A stretch of 28,989 nt of DNA from CALOBA01 sp942491465 (lineage in GTDB: Bacteria; Pseudomonadota; Gammaproteobacteria; Chromatiales; Chromatiaceae): positions 1 to 28,989 of the forward strand of contig CALOBA010000075.1 in the NCBI GenBank assembly GCA_942491465.1, read 5' to 3'. A model generated the notes under the pieces. It ran no database searches and had not been told where the DNA came from. It worked only from the letters and a program-made list of their open reading frames with translations. Within the stretch, counting starts at the first letter, position 1; every line of letters begins with the position of its first letter. This document shows positions 8,501-22,169 of the stretch, piece after piece. The translations under genes were made by a program, and so were the position numbers.

Positions 8501-8923
8501 TCAGCGGCGTTTGCGGGTCAGCGGGAGATTGGCGTTCTCCCAGGCCATGACGCCGCCCTTGAGGTTGAACACATCCTCGAACCCCGCCTTGCGCAGGATC
8601 TGGCAGGCGGCGGCGGACTGGGAGCCCGATCGGCAGCTGATGACGATCGGTTTGCCTTTGTACTTGGAAAGCACCGCCATCTGGTTCTTGAAGCCGTTCA
8701 TCGGTATGTTGACGGCGTTGATGATATGGCCCTTGGCAAAATCGGCGGCAGGGCGAACGTCGATGACTGCGGCATCCTGGCGATTGATCATCTCGGTGGC
8801 ACCGAGGGGATCGACCGAGCCGCGCTCGCCGACGATGAGATTGTGGGTCAGCAGACCGAGGATGACCACCAGGGCCAGGAACAGGATCCAGTGATTGCCT
8901 ACGAATTCGATCAGTTGGGCCAT
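8501..8923 (-). CDS. Membrane-anchored rhodanese-like sulfurtransferase (YibN type)
   Basis: A 140-residue protein with one N-terminal transmembrane helix (about residues 11-29, WILFLALVVILGLLTHNLI) followed by a single rhodanese domain. The active-site loop is CRSGSQS, with the persulfide-accepting cysteine; VIDVRPAADFAKGHI is the conserved CH2A-type segment. YibN-like proteins sit upstream of secB in many gammaproteobacteria; their exact role is unsettled and may involve sulfur transfer or membrane protein handling. Here the gene is first in the operon with secB and gpsA, and a possible persulfide-sensing repressor gene lies immediately upstream. The usual grxC between yibN and secB is absent. 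Confidence 0.9.
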   Translation of the reverse strand: MAQLIEFVGNHWILFLALVVILGLLTHNLIVGERGSVDPLGATEMINRQDAAVIDVRPAADFAKGHIINAVNIPMNGFKNQMAVLSKYKGKPIVISCRSGSQSAAACQILRKAGFEDVFNLKGGVMAWENANLPLTRKRR

Positions 8924-9139
8924 TATGGCGAGATTGACTGGGATATCGGGGTTCGGACGGGGGCCGGCGCGCGGGCACCGGGGCGATTGAAGGCTCGCGC
9001 ACGTCGGCGCGGTCGCGCAGTATACGGGGCCGACCCCGAGGCGTCATCCCGAGCTTGCCTCGAGGCGCTTGGAGTCAAGTACGACACCGCCTGCCGCGCC
9101 GTGGCGTAGCGGCCCCATCCGGCCTCGCTCGCCGCCGGC

Positions 9140-9511
9140 TCAGCGCAGGGCCTGGTGGCAGAAGACCTGACGCATCATGCCGATCAGTTCCAGCGTGCGC
9201 GCGTCGCCGACCCGATAGTAGACGCGATTGGCGTCTTTGCGCGACGCGAGGATGCCCTTGTCGCGCAGGATCGCCAGGTGTTGTGAGATATTGCTCTGCG
9301 ACGTGCCCACGTGCTCGACGATGTCCTGCACGCTGACCTCTTGATCGCCGAGGGTACAGAGTATCTTCAGCCGCAACGGATGCGACATCGCCTTCAATGA
9401 GCGCGACGCCCGCTCGATGTCGTCGTCGTCGGCGAACAACGCCAGCTCATCCGCGACATCGTGGTCGGCATCCAGCGCCGGCAGCGGGGTTGAGGTAAAG
9501 TTTCCTGTCAT
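9140..9511 (-). CDS. ArsR/SmtB-family repressor with SqrR/BigR-like cysteine pair
   Basis: Winged helix-turn-helix DNA-binding repressor of 123 residues. The recognition helix segment is TSQSNISQHLAILRDKGIL, followed by the wing RKDANRVYYRV. It lacks the CxC metal site of ArsR and the alpha-5 His/Asp set of SmtB, but has exactly two cysteines, Cys52 (KILCTL) and Cys118 (QVFCHQ), 66 residues apart. In the persulfide sensors SqrR (Cys41/Cys107) and BigR (Cys42/Cys108) the pair is also 66 apart in the same helices. I infer a sulfide/persulfide-responsive repressor. The N-terminal 30 residues are acidic and extra. The gene is upstream of, and co-oriented with, the membrane rhodanese. Confidence 0.88.
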   Translation of the reverse strand: MTGNFTSTPLPALDADHDVADELALFADDDDIERASRSLKAMSHPLRLKILCTLGDQEVSVQDIVEHVGTSQSNISQHLAILRDKGILASRKDANRVYYRVGDARTLELIGMMRQVFCHQALR

Positions 9512-9545
9512 CGAAATGATGCCTATATTAACTTTTCACCATACG

Positions 9546-9573
9546 ATGATAATCTTTTTGAACCCGTTGGCAA
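9546..9573 (-). promoter_or_regulatory. Candidate promoter of the ArsR-family gene
   Basis: On the minus strand TTGCCA (9568-9573) and TATCAT (9546-9551) are 16 bases apart, about 35 bases before the start codon. The 9512-9560 stretch is markedly AT-rich for this window, as expected for an autoregulated ArsR-family operator, though I see no convincing long dyad. Confidence 0.5.
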
Positions 9574-9649
9574 ATCCTGCGCTTGCGCAGCGCCCGTCCG
9601 GCCTGTGGTCACGCCGGATCAGGTCCCGCGCTGCTCGCCCGCACCCGGC

Positions 9650-10879
9650 ATGACCAACGCGCAGCTCCGGGGCCGGCGTGCCCCCCAGCCCAGCACCCCC
9701 GCGCTGGCGCTGCTGCTGCTGTGGCTACCCCCGGCGTTGGCTCAGACCGCCGCCGAGGCGGCCACCGACGCTGCCGCGACGCCCCTCGCTCAACAGGAGC
9801 GCGAGTTGGCCGCCGCGCAGGCGCAGCGAGCGGCGCTCGCCGAGGCGCTCGCAGCGCGCGAGCAGGAACGCGAGGCGCTCTATCGGCAGCTCGAGCGCCA
9901 GGAACGCGACATCGATGCCCTGACCCGCTCCGCTCGCCAGTTGGCCGCGATGATCGCCGAGCAGACCGTGGTGCTGGATGATGTGCGCGCACGGCTCGAA
10001 TCCACCCGCGCTGCACTCACCGAGACCCGCTCGGCCCTGGCCGGACTGGTGCGCTCGGCCTATCAGATGGGGCGCGGCGATCGCCTGCGCATGCTGCTGG
10101 ACCAAGAGGACCTGGTCCGCGGCGGGCGCCTGCTCGGCTACTACCAAGGTATCGGTCGCGCCCGCGCTCGGCGGCTGGAAGCGCTGGAGCAGCGCACCGC
10201 CGAGCTGCACGCGCTCGACACCCGGGTCAGCGCCGAAGTGGCCCGCATGCAGCGCCTGGCGGACCGTCAGGGAGCGACCCGGGAACGCCTCCGCGAGACC
10301 CGCACCGAGCGCGCCCGGACCGTCGACGCCCTGGATCGCATGATCGTCGACGACCGCGCGCGCATCGCCAGCCTCGATGCCGACTCCGCCGAGCTGCGCA
10401 AGCTGATCGAGATCCTGCGCCGGGATGCCGAGATTCGCGCAGAGCTCGCCCACCAGCCCGAGGCCATCACCGATCGCAAGGGCCGCCTCGCCTGGCCCGT
10501 GGACAAACCGCGGCTGCTGAGCCAATTCCGCGGTCGCGCTTCCCCCGCCGATTCCCACGGCGACGGCGTCCTGCTCGCGGCCCCCGCCGGCACCGAGGTG
10601 CATGCGGTGCATCACGGTCGCGTCGCCTATGCCGATTGGCTGCGCGGCTTCGGACTACTCATCGTCATCGAGCACGACAACGCGTATCTTTCGCTCTACG
10701 GGCACAACCAGACGCTGCTGACCGAGGTCGGCGACTGGGTCGAGAGCGGAGACGTGATCGCCCTGAGCGGCGCCAGCGGCGGTCGCGACAGGGACGCGCT
10801 CTATTTCGCCATGCGTCGCGGCACCCGCCCGCTCGACCCCAACCGCTGGTGCGCCAATCGCACCCGACGTGGCGGATGA
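9650..10879 (+). CDS. envC: Murein hydrolase activator EnvC (degenerate LytM/M23 domain)
   Basis: Periplasmic activator of septal amidases during cell division. Taking ATG 9650, the N-terminus MTNAQLRGRRAPQPS followed by a hydrophobic run ending PPALAQ looks like a signal peptide; the frame is also open from GTG 9605. Residues from about 35 to 240 are a long Glu/Arg/Ala-rich coiled coil, and the C-terminal 120 or so form a LytM domain (VLLAAPAGTEVHAVHHGRV, YLSLYGHN, GDWVESGDVIALSG). The zinc ligands of active M23 peptidases are largely missing (ALYFAMR replaces the final active motif), typical of EnvC activators rather than hydrolases. It lies upstream of ctpA, an arrangement common in proteobacteria. 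Confidence 0.88.
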   Translation: MTNAQLRGRRAPQPSTPALALLLLWLPPALAQTAAEAATDAAATPLAQQERELAAAQAQRAALAEALAAREQEREALYRQLERQERDIDALTRSARQLAAMIAEQTVVLDDVRARLESTRAALTETRSALAGLVRSAYQMGRGDRLRMLLDQEDLVRGGRLLGYYQGIGRARARRLEALEQRTAELHALDTRVSAEVARMQRLADRQGATRERLRETRTERARTVDALDRMIVDDRARIASLDADSAELRKLIEILRRDAEIRAELAHQPEAITDRKGRLAWPVDKPRLLSQFRGRASPADSHGDGVLLAAPAGTEVHAVHHGRVAYADWLRGFGLLIVIEHDNAYLSLYGHNQTLLTEVGDWVESGDVIALSGASGGRDRDALYFAMRRGTRPLDPNRWCANRTRRGG

Positions 10880-10941
10880 TCCCGCGCACAATTGCCCGCA
10901 TAATATTGTTCACTCAGACACCTCACGGACCCCGAGCATCC

Positions 10942-12471
<1,530 letters not shown>

Positions 12472-12476
12472 GTCAA

Positions 12477-12565
12477 GGTTCAGAAACAAGTGGTGCAGAC
12501 GCAACCCCCAAACGGTCAATCCAAAGGCTCAGCGAACGGGCGTCTGCACCGCTTGTTTCTGAACC
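12477..12565. repeat. 89-bp hairpin element, copy B (inverted relative to copy A)
   Basis: Begins five bases after the ctpA stop codon. The arms pair over 26 bases with one mismatch. The reverse complement aligns end to end with copy A at 6628-6716, including the internal CGCTGA, TTTTGATTG-like and CCGTT blocks. Homology extends left to 12472 (GTCAA), abutting the stop codon. Confidence 0.87.
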
Positions 12566-12696
12566 GTTACTGAGGGCCACCCGCGCGGCCATGCGAGACG
12601 CAGCGCCGCGCGGGGCGGCGCCTGTCACCGGCAGGCCTGCTGCGGCCCGCGCCGCATTTCCAGCCAACTCCGAAATTCAACGCAAACGAGGCAACG

Positions 12697-13257
12697 ATGG
12701 CAAGAGTCCTCATTCCACTGGCAACCGGCTTCGAGGAGATCGAGGCCATCACCCTGATCGACTTGCTGCGCAGGGCCGACATCGAGGTCGTCGCCGCCGG
12801 GCTGGAGCCCGGGCCGGTCAAGGCCAGCCGCGGCACCGTGGTGGTCCCGGACACCGAACTCGCCGCGGTTATGGAGCAGGAATTCGACATGATCGTGCTG
12901 CCCGGCGGGCTCCCCGGCGCCACCCACCTGGACGCAGACCCGCGGGTGCACCAGCTGCTCAAGCGCCACGCCGAGAACGGCGCCTTCACCGCGGCCATCT
13001 GCGCCGCACCCAAGGTGCTCGCCAACGCCGGGCTGCTCGACGAGCGCAGCGCAACGGCCTACCCCGGCGCGGTCGTGCAGACCGACTACCCAAGGCTCGA
13101 CCTGGTCGAAACCCCGGTGGTCGTCGACGGCCACGTCGTCACCTCCCGCGGTCCCGGCACCGCGATGGACTTCGCGCTGACGCTGATCGATCTGCTGGTG
13201 GGCGAGGCGCGACGCGCCGAGGTCGAAGCCGCGTTGCTGCGCCCCACCCTCGGCTGA
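12697..13257 (+). CDS. DJ-1/PfpI-family protein (YajL/glyoxalase III-like)
   Basis: A 186-residue flavodoxin-like alpha/beta protein of the DJ-1 superfamily. The nucleophile-elbow cysteine is Cys102 in AAICAAPKVL, with the conserved glutamate in ATGFEEIEA (residues 9-17) and the segment IVLPGGLPGA. This set matches DJ-1/YajL proteins, credited with methylglyoxal detoxification or protection against oxidative and carbonyl stress; the exact substrate cannot be read from sequence. It is soluble and has no signal peptide. A GAGG Shine-Dalgarno precedes ATG 12697. It is the first gene of the run that continues into the glycan and secretion genes, 61 bases ahead of the next. Confidence 0.92.
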   Translation: MARVLIPLATGFEEIEAITLIDLLRRADIEVVAAGLEPGPVKASRGTVVVPDTELAAVMEQEFDMIVLPGGLPGATHLDADPRVHQLLKRHAENGAFTAAICAAPKVLANAGLLDERSATAYPGAVVQTDYPRLDLVETPVVVDGHVVTSRGPGTAMDFALTLIDLLVGEARRAEVEAALLRPTLG

Positions 13258-13318
13258 TCCGCGCGCCGACCGTCGCCCACCACATCCACCCGGCAATCCG
13301 CGAGAAGGACTGTCCGGG

Positions 13319-14422
13319 GTGTCGCCGTCGACATCCCGACGGCCGGCAAGAAGAGGACCCGCAGTTTTGTTCAGCGATCCCATCGGGCTGGGCTGGCCCC
13401 TGGCCCTGGCGCTTATCACCTTCGGCGTCAGCGCCGTTGCAACCTTTGCCTTGAGCCGGGAGCTGGTCCCGTTCCTGCACATCCTAGACCACCCCAACGA
13501 CCGATCGCTGCACATCGTCCCCGTGCCACGCACCGGCGGCGTGGCCTTCACCATCGCCATTGCCATCGGTCTAACCGTGGCGCAGCTCACCGTCGGTCTG
13601 CCGCCGGACACGGTCTGGATCGTCGCCGCCGCGACCCCGGTGGCCATCATCTCCCTGCTCGACGATTGGCGCGACATGCCGGTGCGCATCCGCTTGGCCA
13701 TTCACCTCGCCAGCGCCGTGCTGCTGCTGGTCGCGGGGCTCGGCTGGACGGGTCCCTGGCTGCCCGGCAACAGCTTCATACCGCCGTTCTGGCTGCAGCC
13801 GCTGCTGATGGTGTTGTTCATCGTCTGGATGATCAATCTGTACAACTTCATGGACGGCATGGACGGCTTCGCCGCCGGCATGGCCCTGTTCGGCTTCGGC
13901 GCCCTTGCGACGCTCGGCTGGCTGGACGGCAACCTGCCCTATCTGGTGGTCAATGCGATCTTCTGCGCCGGCGCGCTCGGCTTTCTGACCGGCAACTTCC
14001 CGCCCGCGCGCATCTTCCTCGGCGACCTCGGCTCCGCCCTGCTCGGCCTGCTCGCGGCGGTGATGATCCTTTGGGGCACCCGCGCGGGACTGATGGGGCT
14101 GTGGACCGGGGCGCTGGCCTTTTCGCCGTTTATCGTCGATGCCACCTGGACCCTGTTCAGCCGAGCGGCGCGCCGCGAGCGCCTCTGGGAGGCGCACCGC
14201 TGCCATCACTACCAACGCCTGATCCTGGCGGGCTGGAGCCGGCGCAAGGTGCTGGGCCTGGCCTACCTGCTGATGGCCGCCGCGGGGGCCAGCGCGGTCG
14301 CGGCACCGCGCCTGAGCCCCAGCGAGCAATGGATGCTGCTCGCCGGCTGGGCGGCGATCTACGGGCTCATCCACCTGCGCGTCGAGCACAGCGCGCGGGC
14401 CGCCGACGGCATCGGCCCATGA
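13319..14422 (+). CDS. MraY/WecA-family undecaprenyl-phosphate sugar-1-phosphate transferase
   Basis: Integral membrane enzyme that moves a sugar-1-phosphate from a UDP-sugar onto undecaprenyl phosphate, starting a lipid-linked glycan. About ten hydrophobic segments are visible. Family motifs run in order: DHPNDRSLHIVPVPRTGG, the Asp pair in LLDDWRD, NLYNFMDGMDGFAAG, and ARIFLGDLGSALLG, then a basic loop HRCHHYQRL. The product sugar is not readable; MurNAc (MraY) is unlikely because division-cluster genes are absent. The start is taken at GTG 13319 (AGAAGGA upstream), but TTG 13367, also with a purine-rich site, is nearer the first membrane segment. The stop overlaps the next start (ATGA). 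Confidence 0.9.
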   Translation: MSPSTSRRPARRGPAVLFSDPIGLGWPLALALITFGVSAVATFALSRELVPFLHILDHPNDRSLHIVPVPRTGGVAFTIAIAIGLTVAQLTVGLPPDTVWIVAAATPVAIISLLDDWRDMPVRIRLAIHLASAVLLLVAGLGWTGPWLPGNSFIPPFWLQPLLMVLFIVWMINLYNFMDGMDGFAAGMALFGFGALATLGWLDGNLPYLVVNAIFCAGALGFLTGNFPPARIFLGDLGSALLGLLAAVMILWGTRAGLMGLWTGALAFSPFIVDATWTLFSRAARRERLWEAHRCHHYQRLILAGWSRRKVLGLAYLLMAAAGASAVAAPRLSPSEQWMLLAGWAAIYGLIHLRVEHSARAADGIGP

Positions 14423-16288
14423 GACGCGTCTTCGAGCGGCTGCGCTCGCGCACCGCCGCATTCATACACGACCTGCTGATGGTGCCCGTGGCCTGGCTGC
14501 TGGCCTATTGGACGCGCTTCAACCTGGAGACCATCCCGCCGCGGTTCCTGGATGCCGCCATCGACTGGCTGCCCCTGGTGGTGCTGATCTGCGCGCTGTT
14601 GTACTCCACCTTCGGCCTCTATCGCGGCGTCTGGCGCTTCGCCTCGCTGCCGGACCTGATCCGCATCGGCAAGGCAACGCTGGCGGCAACGCTGGCAACC
14701 ATCGCCGCGCTGTTCGTCATCGATCGGATGCAGGACGTTCCGCGCTCGGTGCCGCCGCTGTTCCTGCTCTTCCAGCTGCTGCTGCTGGCCGGTCCGCGAC
14801 TGCTCTATCGCTGGCTCAAGGACCACCGCCTCGCCCTGCGCGCCGACCTGCGGGTCCTGGTGGTCGGCGCCGGGCGCGCCGGCGAGATGCTGGTGCGCGA
14901 CATGCTCCGTGACCGCGACAGGCGCTACCTGCCGGTGGCCTTTGTCGACGATCTGCTGCGCCGGCAAGGCGGCGACATCCACGGCGTGCCCATCAAGGCC
15001 GGCACCGAGCAGCTGCCGCAGCTGGTGGAGGCGCTGGGCATCGACCTGATCATGCTCGCCATCCCCAGTGCATCGGCCCAAGAGATGCAGCGGCTGGTCG
15101 AGCTGTGCGAGCGCGCCGGCAAGCCGTTCCGCACCGTGCCCCAACTGCGCAATCTGCTCGACGGCCAGGTCAGTATCCGCCAGCTGCGGCCGGTCTCCAT
15201 CGAGGACCTGCTCGGCCGCAACCCGGTCACGCTGGACTGGCCGGGCATCCGCGCCGGGCTCGCCGGCCGGCGGGTCTTGGTCACCGGGGCCGGCGGCTCC
15301 ATCGGCTCGGAGGTGTGCCGCCAGGTCATCGCCGCCGGGGCAGCCCGCCTGCTGCTGGTGGACAACGGCGAGCTGAATCTGTATCGACTGGACATGGAAC
15401 TCAGCGAACGCCATCCGGGTCTGGACTACCGCCGAGCACTCATCGACGTCACCGACGCCACCGCCGTCGAGGCCCTGTTCCGGCGCGAGCGGCCCGAGCT
15501 GGTGTTCCACGCCGCAGCCTACAAGCACGTCCCGCTGCTCCAGGACCAGCTGCGCGCGGCCGTCCGCAACAACGTGCTCGGCACGCGCATCGTCGCCGAG
15601 GCGGCCCATCGCCACGGCTGCGACCGCTTCGTGCTCATCTCCACCGACAAGGCGGTGAACCCGGCCAACACCATGGGTGCCACCAAGCGCGTCGCCGAGC
15701 TGCTCTGTCAACACCTCGCCGCCGCGTCGCAGACCCGGTTCATCACCGTGCGCTTCGGCAACGTGCTCGGCTCCGCGGGCAGTGTCGTGCCGCTGTTCCA
15801 GCGCCAGATCGAACATGGCGGCCCGGTGACGGTGACCGACCCGGACATCGAGCGCTTCTTCATGACCATCCCCGAGGCCTGCCAGCTGATCATGCAGGCG
15901 GCCGTGATCGGCAGCGGCGGCGAGGTGTTCGTCCTCGACATGGGCGAGCCGATCAAGATCCGCTACCTGGCCGAGCAGATGATCCGCCTCGCCGGCCGCG
16001 AGCCGGGACAGGATATCGCCATCGATTACATCGGCCTGCGCCCGGGCGAGAAGCGCTACGAGGAGCTGTTCTATGCCGCGGAAGACCTGATCGAGACCGT
16101 ACACCCGAAGATCCGCATCGCCCGCCAGCCCGGCGCGCCGATGGACGCGATCGAGACGGCGCTCGGCGAGCTACGCGCCGGCGTGGACGGCTGCGACGAC
16201 GCGCGGCTGGCCCGCGTGCTCAAGCGCTTGGTGCCGCGCTGGCCGGCACCGGCAATGCCCGCCTTGGCGGCCCCACCAGAGCCCATCG

Positions 16289-16296
<8 letters not shown>
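14419..16296 (+). CDS. Membrane-bound nucleotide-sugar 4,6-dehydratase (CapD/WbpM/PglF type)
   Basis: Converts UDP-GlcNAc (probably) to a 4-keto-6-deoxy sugar for capsule, O-antigen or glycoprotein glycan. The 625-residue protein has four N-terminal transmembrane helices, a first nucleotide-binding fold (VLVVGAGRAGEML, about residue 148) and the catalytic SDR domain with LVTGAGGSIGSE near 285. The active site is STDKAVNP at about 407-414 followed by MGATKR, the Asp/Lys pattern that replaces the SDR tyrosine in this family. It is full length with conserved RPGEKRYEEL near the end. The start overlaps the previous stop (ATGA), and the end overlaps gspE by eight bases, so these genes are translated as one unit. 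Confidence 0.93.
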
Positions 16297-18740
<2,444 letters not shown>

Positions 18741-18744
18741 GCCG

Positions 18745-19953
18745 ATGCCCCGCTACCAGTTCAAGGCCGTCAAGCTCGACGGCGAAGAGATCGAGGGCGA
18801 GCGCGAGGCCGACGACGAGGCGGCGCTGGCCATGCAGCTCCAGGCCGAGGGCCTGATCCCGCTCAGCACCCGGCCCGCCGGCGGCCTCATGGCCAGGCTC
18901 CAGCGCCGGGCCAAGCGCAGCCTGACCGGCAAGGACGTCGAGATCGTCACCCGCCAGCTCGCCACGCTGCTCGAATCCGGCCTGACCCTGGACCGTTCGC
19001 TCACCGTGCTGGGCAACCTCTCCACCGAGGAGCACATCGTCAAGGTCCTCAACGACCTGCAGGAGCGGGTGCGCGGCGGCGCCACCTTCAGCGCCGCCCT
19101 GCAGGAGCAGGACGGCCAATTCCCGCGCCTGTACATCAACATGGTCCGCGCCGGCGAGGCCAGCGGCGCCCTCGATCAGGTCCTCACCCGCCTCGCCGAC
19201 TACCTGGAACGCAGCGCCGAGCTGCGCGGCACCGTCACCTCGGCGCTGGTCTACCCGAGCATCCTGCTGGTGGTCGCCGGGCTGTCGGTGATCATGCTCC
19301 TGGTCTTCGTCGTGCCCCAGTTCACCGTCCTGTTCGAGGACATGGGCGCCGCGCTGCCGCTGCCCACACGCATCGTCGTCGGCGCCGGCGACCTGGTGCG
19401 CGACTGGTGGTGGATGCTGCTGGTGCTGGTGGCCGGGGTCGCGGTGTTCATGGAGCGCTGGCTGGAAGACCCGGACAACCGCCGCCGCTTCGACTACGGG
19501 GTCATGCGCATCCCCCTGTTCGGCGACCTGATCTGGAAGATGGAGACCGCCCGCTTCTGCCACACCCTGTCCACGCTGCTCAAGAACGGCCTGCCCCTGC
19601 TCACCGGCCTCAATCTCGCCAAGGAGGTCGTCGGCAACCGCCGCATCGGCGACGGGCTGGACGAGGCCGGCGAGGCCCTCAAGCACGGCCGCGGCCTGGC
19701 CGAGCCCCTGGCCAGCCATGAGGTCCTGCCCCAGCTCGCCCTGCAGATGATCCGCGTCGGCGAAGAATCCGGCGCGCTGGACGCCATGCTCACCAAGGTC
19801 GCCGACATCTTCGACCGCGAGACCCGCGACAGCGTCCAGCGCATGCTCACCCTGCTCGAGCCCGTCCTCATCATCGGGCTGGGCATCATCGTCGCCGGCA
19901 TCATCGTCTCCATCATGATGGCCATCCTCGGCGCCAACGAGCTGGTGTTCTAG
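18745..19953 (+). CDS. gspF: Type II secretion inner-membrane platform protein GspF
   Basis: Polytopic platform protein that couples the GspE motor to pseudopilin assembly. At 402 residues it has the usual length. It has two T2SSF repeats, the first around TRQLATLLESGLTLDRSL and the second around ARFCHTLSTLLKNGLPLLTG, each followed by a GEESGALD-type motif. Three membrane helices are visible (about 168-190, 213-232 and 373-395). The N-terminal YQFKAVKLDGEEIEGE is GspF/PilC-like; the ending ILGANELVF resembles GspF. A GAGGAGG Shine-Dalgarno is embedded in the last codons of gspE, four bases away. gspG and the rest of a secretion operon do not follow; a broken integrase comes instead. Confidence 0.93.
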   Translation: MPRYQFKAVKLDGEEIEGEREADDEAALAMQLQAEGLIPLSTRPAGGLMARLQRRAKRSLTGKDVEIVTRQLATLLESGLTLDRSLTVLGNLSTEEHIVKVLNDLQERVRGGATFSAALQEQDGQFPRLYINMVRAGEASGALDQVLTRLADYLERSAELRGTVTSALVYPSILLVVAGLSVIMLLVFVVPQFTVLFEDMGAALPLPTRIVVGAGDLVRDWWWMLLVLVAGVAVFMERWLEDPDNRRRFDYGVMRIPLFGDLIWKMETARFCHTLSTLLKNGLPLLTGLNLAKEVVGNRRIGDGLDEAGEALKHGRGLAEPLASHEVLPQLALQMIRVGEESGALDAMLTKVADIFDRETRDSVQRMLTLLEPVLIIGLGIIVAGIIVSIMMAILGANELVF

Positions 19954-20079
19954 CCGGCACCCTGGACGCAGTCCGTCCGGTTCTCCGGCATGAAGCAAGG
20001 TGCGCGAGGAAGCGTCGAGCCGGTCGGCTGGCGTCGCTGCAACTTCCGGCGGAGGGTAGTGCCAGAGTGCTGGGCGCGG

Positions 20080-20902
20080 TTTCGGATGTTATCTGTGAAA
20101 CGCGGGCCCCGGGTTGCAGCACATGCGTATAACTGGCGTTGTCCTCCCGATGCCCCACCGCTCCTGAACGGTACGAATGTCGTAGCCGGCCTCCAGCAGG
20201 TGTGTGGAACCAAGGGGAAGTGGGGGGGGGGAGGGGAGCGCGCGAGACGCCGGAAACACATACCACCAACCCACCCCCCGGGGGTGGGGCCCGGGCCCCC
20301 AAGGGGTCGGCCTCCAGCACGCGCGCGGACTCGGCGATCTGCTCCTTCAGCGACGGGATCAAGCTCTCCGGCAGCGGCACCACCCGATCCTTCGCCCCCT
20401 TGCCGTTGAACACCGTAATCTGTCGATAGCCGAAGTCCACGTCCTGAATGCGCAGCCGCAGGCACTCCGTCAGGCGCATCCCCGTACCGTACATCAGACT
20501 CGCCATCAGCCAGTTCCGCCCCGACATCCGCCCCAACACCGTCGCCACCTCGTCGCGGGTCAAGACGATCGGGACATGCTCCGACGGCTTGGCCCGCGTG
20601 ATGTTCTCAACCCAGTCCAGCTCAACCTCCAACACCTTCCGGTACAAGAACAGCAACGCACACAGCGCTTGATTCTGCGTCGATGCCGAGACCCCACGAT
20701 CCGTGGCCAAGTGCGACAGAAACGCCTCCACCTCCGCCGCGCCCATCTCACGCGGGTGCCGCTTCTTGTGGAACCAGATATAGCGCTTGATCCAGTCACA
20801 GTATGCCTGCTCCGTACGATAGCTGTAGTGCAGCTTGCGAAACTTATCCCGCACCTGTTCCATCAGGCGCTTGGGCTTCTGCGGTGCCGTAACCTTGTAC
20901 AC
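20080..20902 (-). pseudogene. Broken integron-type tyrosine recombinase
   Basis: Site-specific recombinase of the IntI-like (integron integrase) type. From GTG 20902 (GAGGAG Shine-Dalgarno) the N-terminal half is clean: LMEQVRDKFRKLHYSYRTEQ, the SAM-like core-binding domain, and the first catalytic Arg in MYGTGMRLTECLRLRIQDV, then GKGAKDRVVPLPESLIP. From about 20310 onward it falls apart. YVFPASR, THLLEAGYDIRTVQE and SYTHVL (with the catalytic Tyr) lie in different frames, and the block holding the HxLRH motif is missing, replaced by poly-G/C tracts around 20220-20300. It is not functional as written. Whether this is decay or misassembly is unclear. It is convergent with gspF. Confidence 0.82.
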
Positions 20903-20929
20903 AAAAGACTCCTCTGATGTGGCTTAGAA

Positions 20930-21330
20930 CTGTCTTTATAGCTAGTTCTCTACAGTCTCGCAAGCCTTCGTGGACGACGACCCTGGGACCTGCTGCCGTG
21001 GCGCAGGCTTCCTCCTGACGATTAGCAATATTCATGCCATTATATTCCGGCGAATCGCCAGCTTGGATAACGCATCAGCCGGCATGTGAGAACACGCGCG
21101 TAGCGCTTTGAAAACTCATTGAAAACCATCGTCGGCCCTCTGTTTACTGCCCGTTTAGGCCGGCCAAATGGCTTCCATATCTGCCTTAGGAAGCCGTTCG
21201 GGCGCATAACTCACCTAGCGTGTACGAAAGCAAACGCCCCAAACCGGTTGACATGCCGGGGGTTTTTTGGTTTTCTACACCACCGGTGGCGGCCTTATCG
21301 ACCCATTGGGCCGTCGGGTTATTGGTCCCC
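20930..21330. other. Gene-free stretch upstream of the integrase
   Basis: Moderately AT-richer DNA between the integrase start and the G-rich tract, where an attI site and integrase promoter would be expected. TATAAT occurs on the minus strand (revcomp of ATTATA near 21038) about 140 bases upstream of the integrase start. AGAACT and AGTTCT form a dyad across 20927-20953. I find no sequence matching attC core sites (RYYYAAC/GTTRRRY) convincingly. Confidence 0.4.
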
Positions 21331-22169
21331 GCGGGGGGACCAGGGGAGGCACCGAGCGGGACAGGAAGGGGCGGAGGAGGGAGGGGCGCGGCGGGGGCGG
21401 AATTCCGAAGAGAGGGATCAAGGGAGAGGTAATCCGGGGGGGGGGGGAAGGAGAGGATCGGGGGGGACGCGAAGGGCGGAGGGACGACCCAACGGGAGGG
21501 AGGGGAGGGGGCCCGGCCGGGGGAGAATTCCGAGAATAAGGGTAGTCAAAGGCGCAGGGGGGTGGAGCGGGGGCCCGGAGGAGAAGGACCGGGGGGCCGA
21601 GTCGATAATGGGGAGATAAGTTCGAACGGGGGATAATAATGGAGAGACCCGGGGGGTGGGTGGGTTAGAAGGGGGGGGTGGGGGGGGGGAAGAGGGGGGG
21701 GGGGGAGGTGACGCGCGCGCGGGACGACCAGGGAGGTGATTCCACCGACCGTGGGACCCACAGCGAACGCGCCGGAGAGGACGGACGGACGTCGCACGCT
21801 CGAACGCCTCGACCGGGTTCTCGTTTTATTTCCGACCTTGACCAGACCCCTAAGGTCGCAGGAGGGGATTTTCGGATCGCGGGGGGGAAAGGTCGGACGG
21901 GTCATCGGGGCCGAGGACTTCGCGAACGGGCCGGAGGATCGCCCGACCCCCAATCGGCCCGGGGGAGGGGACGGGGCGATCCCGAGCCCTCGCCCAGCGG
22001 CTGACGCCTTCATCCGCATCGACAGGCCCTGAAGGGATCACAAGGCCCGCTCATCGCCGCTGAGGTGCCGACGTCCCGTGAGATCGACATCGAGACCAGC
22101 AGAGGACCGCAGACGGTCTATCCCTCAGCTCGACTAAGGGGAGACCAATCTTCGAACCTGGTCGGCCGG

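Noticed and set aside
14359..16104. 581-codon minus-strand open frame opposite the dehydratase
   Set aside because: Shadow frame; the plus strand has a complete, motif-rich enzyme here.
20927..20953. LexA box upstream of the integrase
   Set aside because: CTGT and ACAG are present but the spacing is far from the required eight bases.
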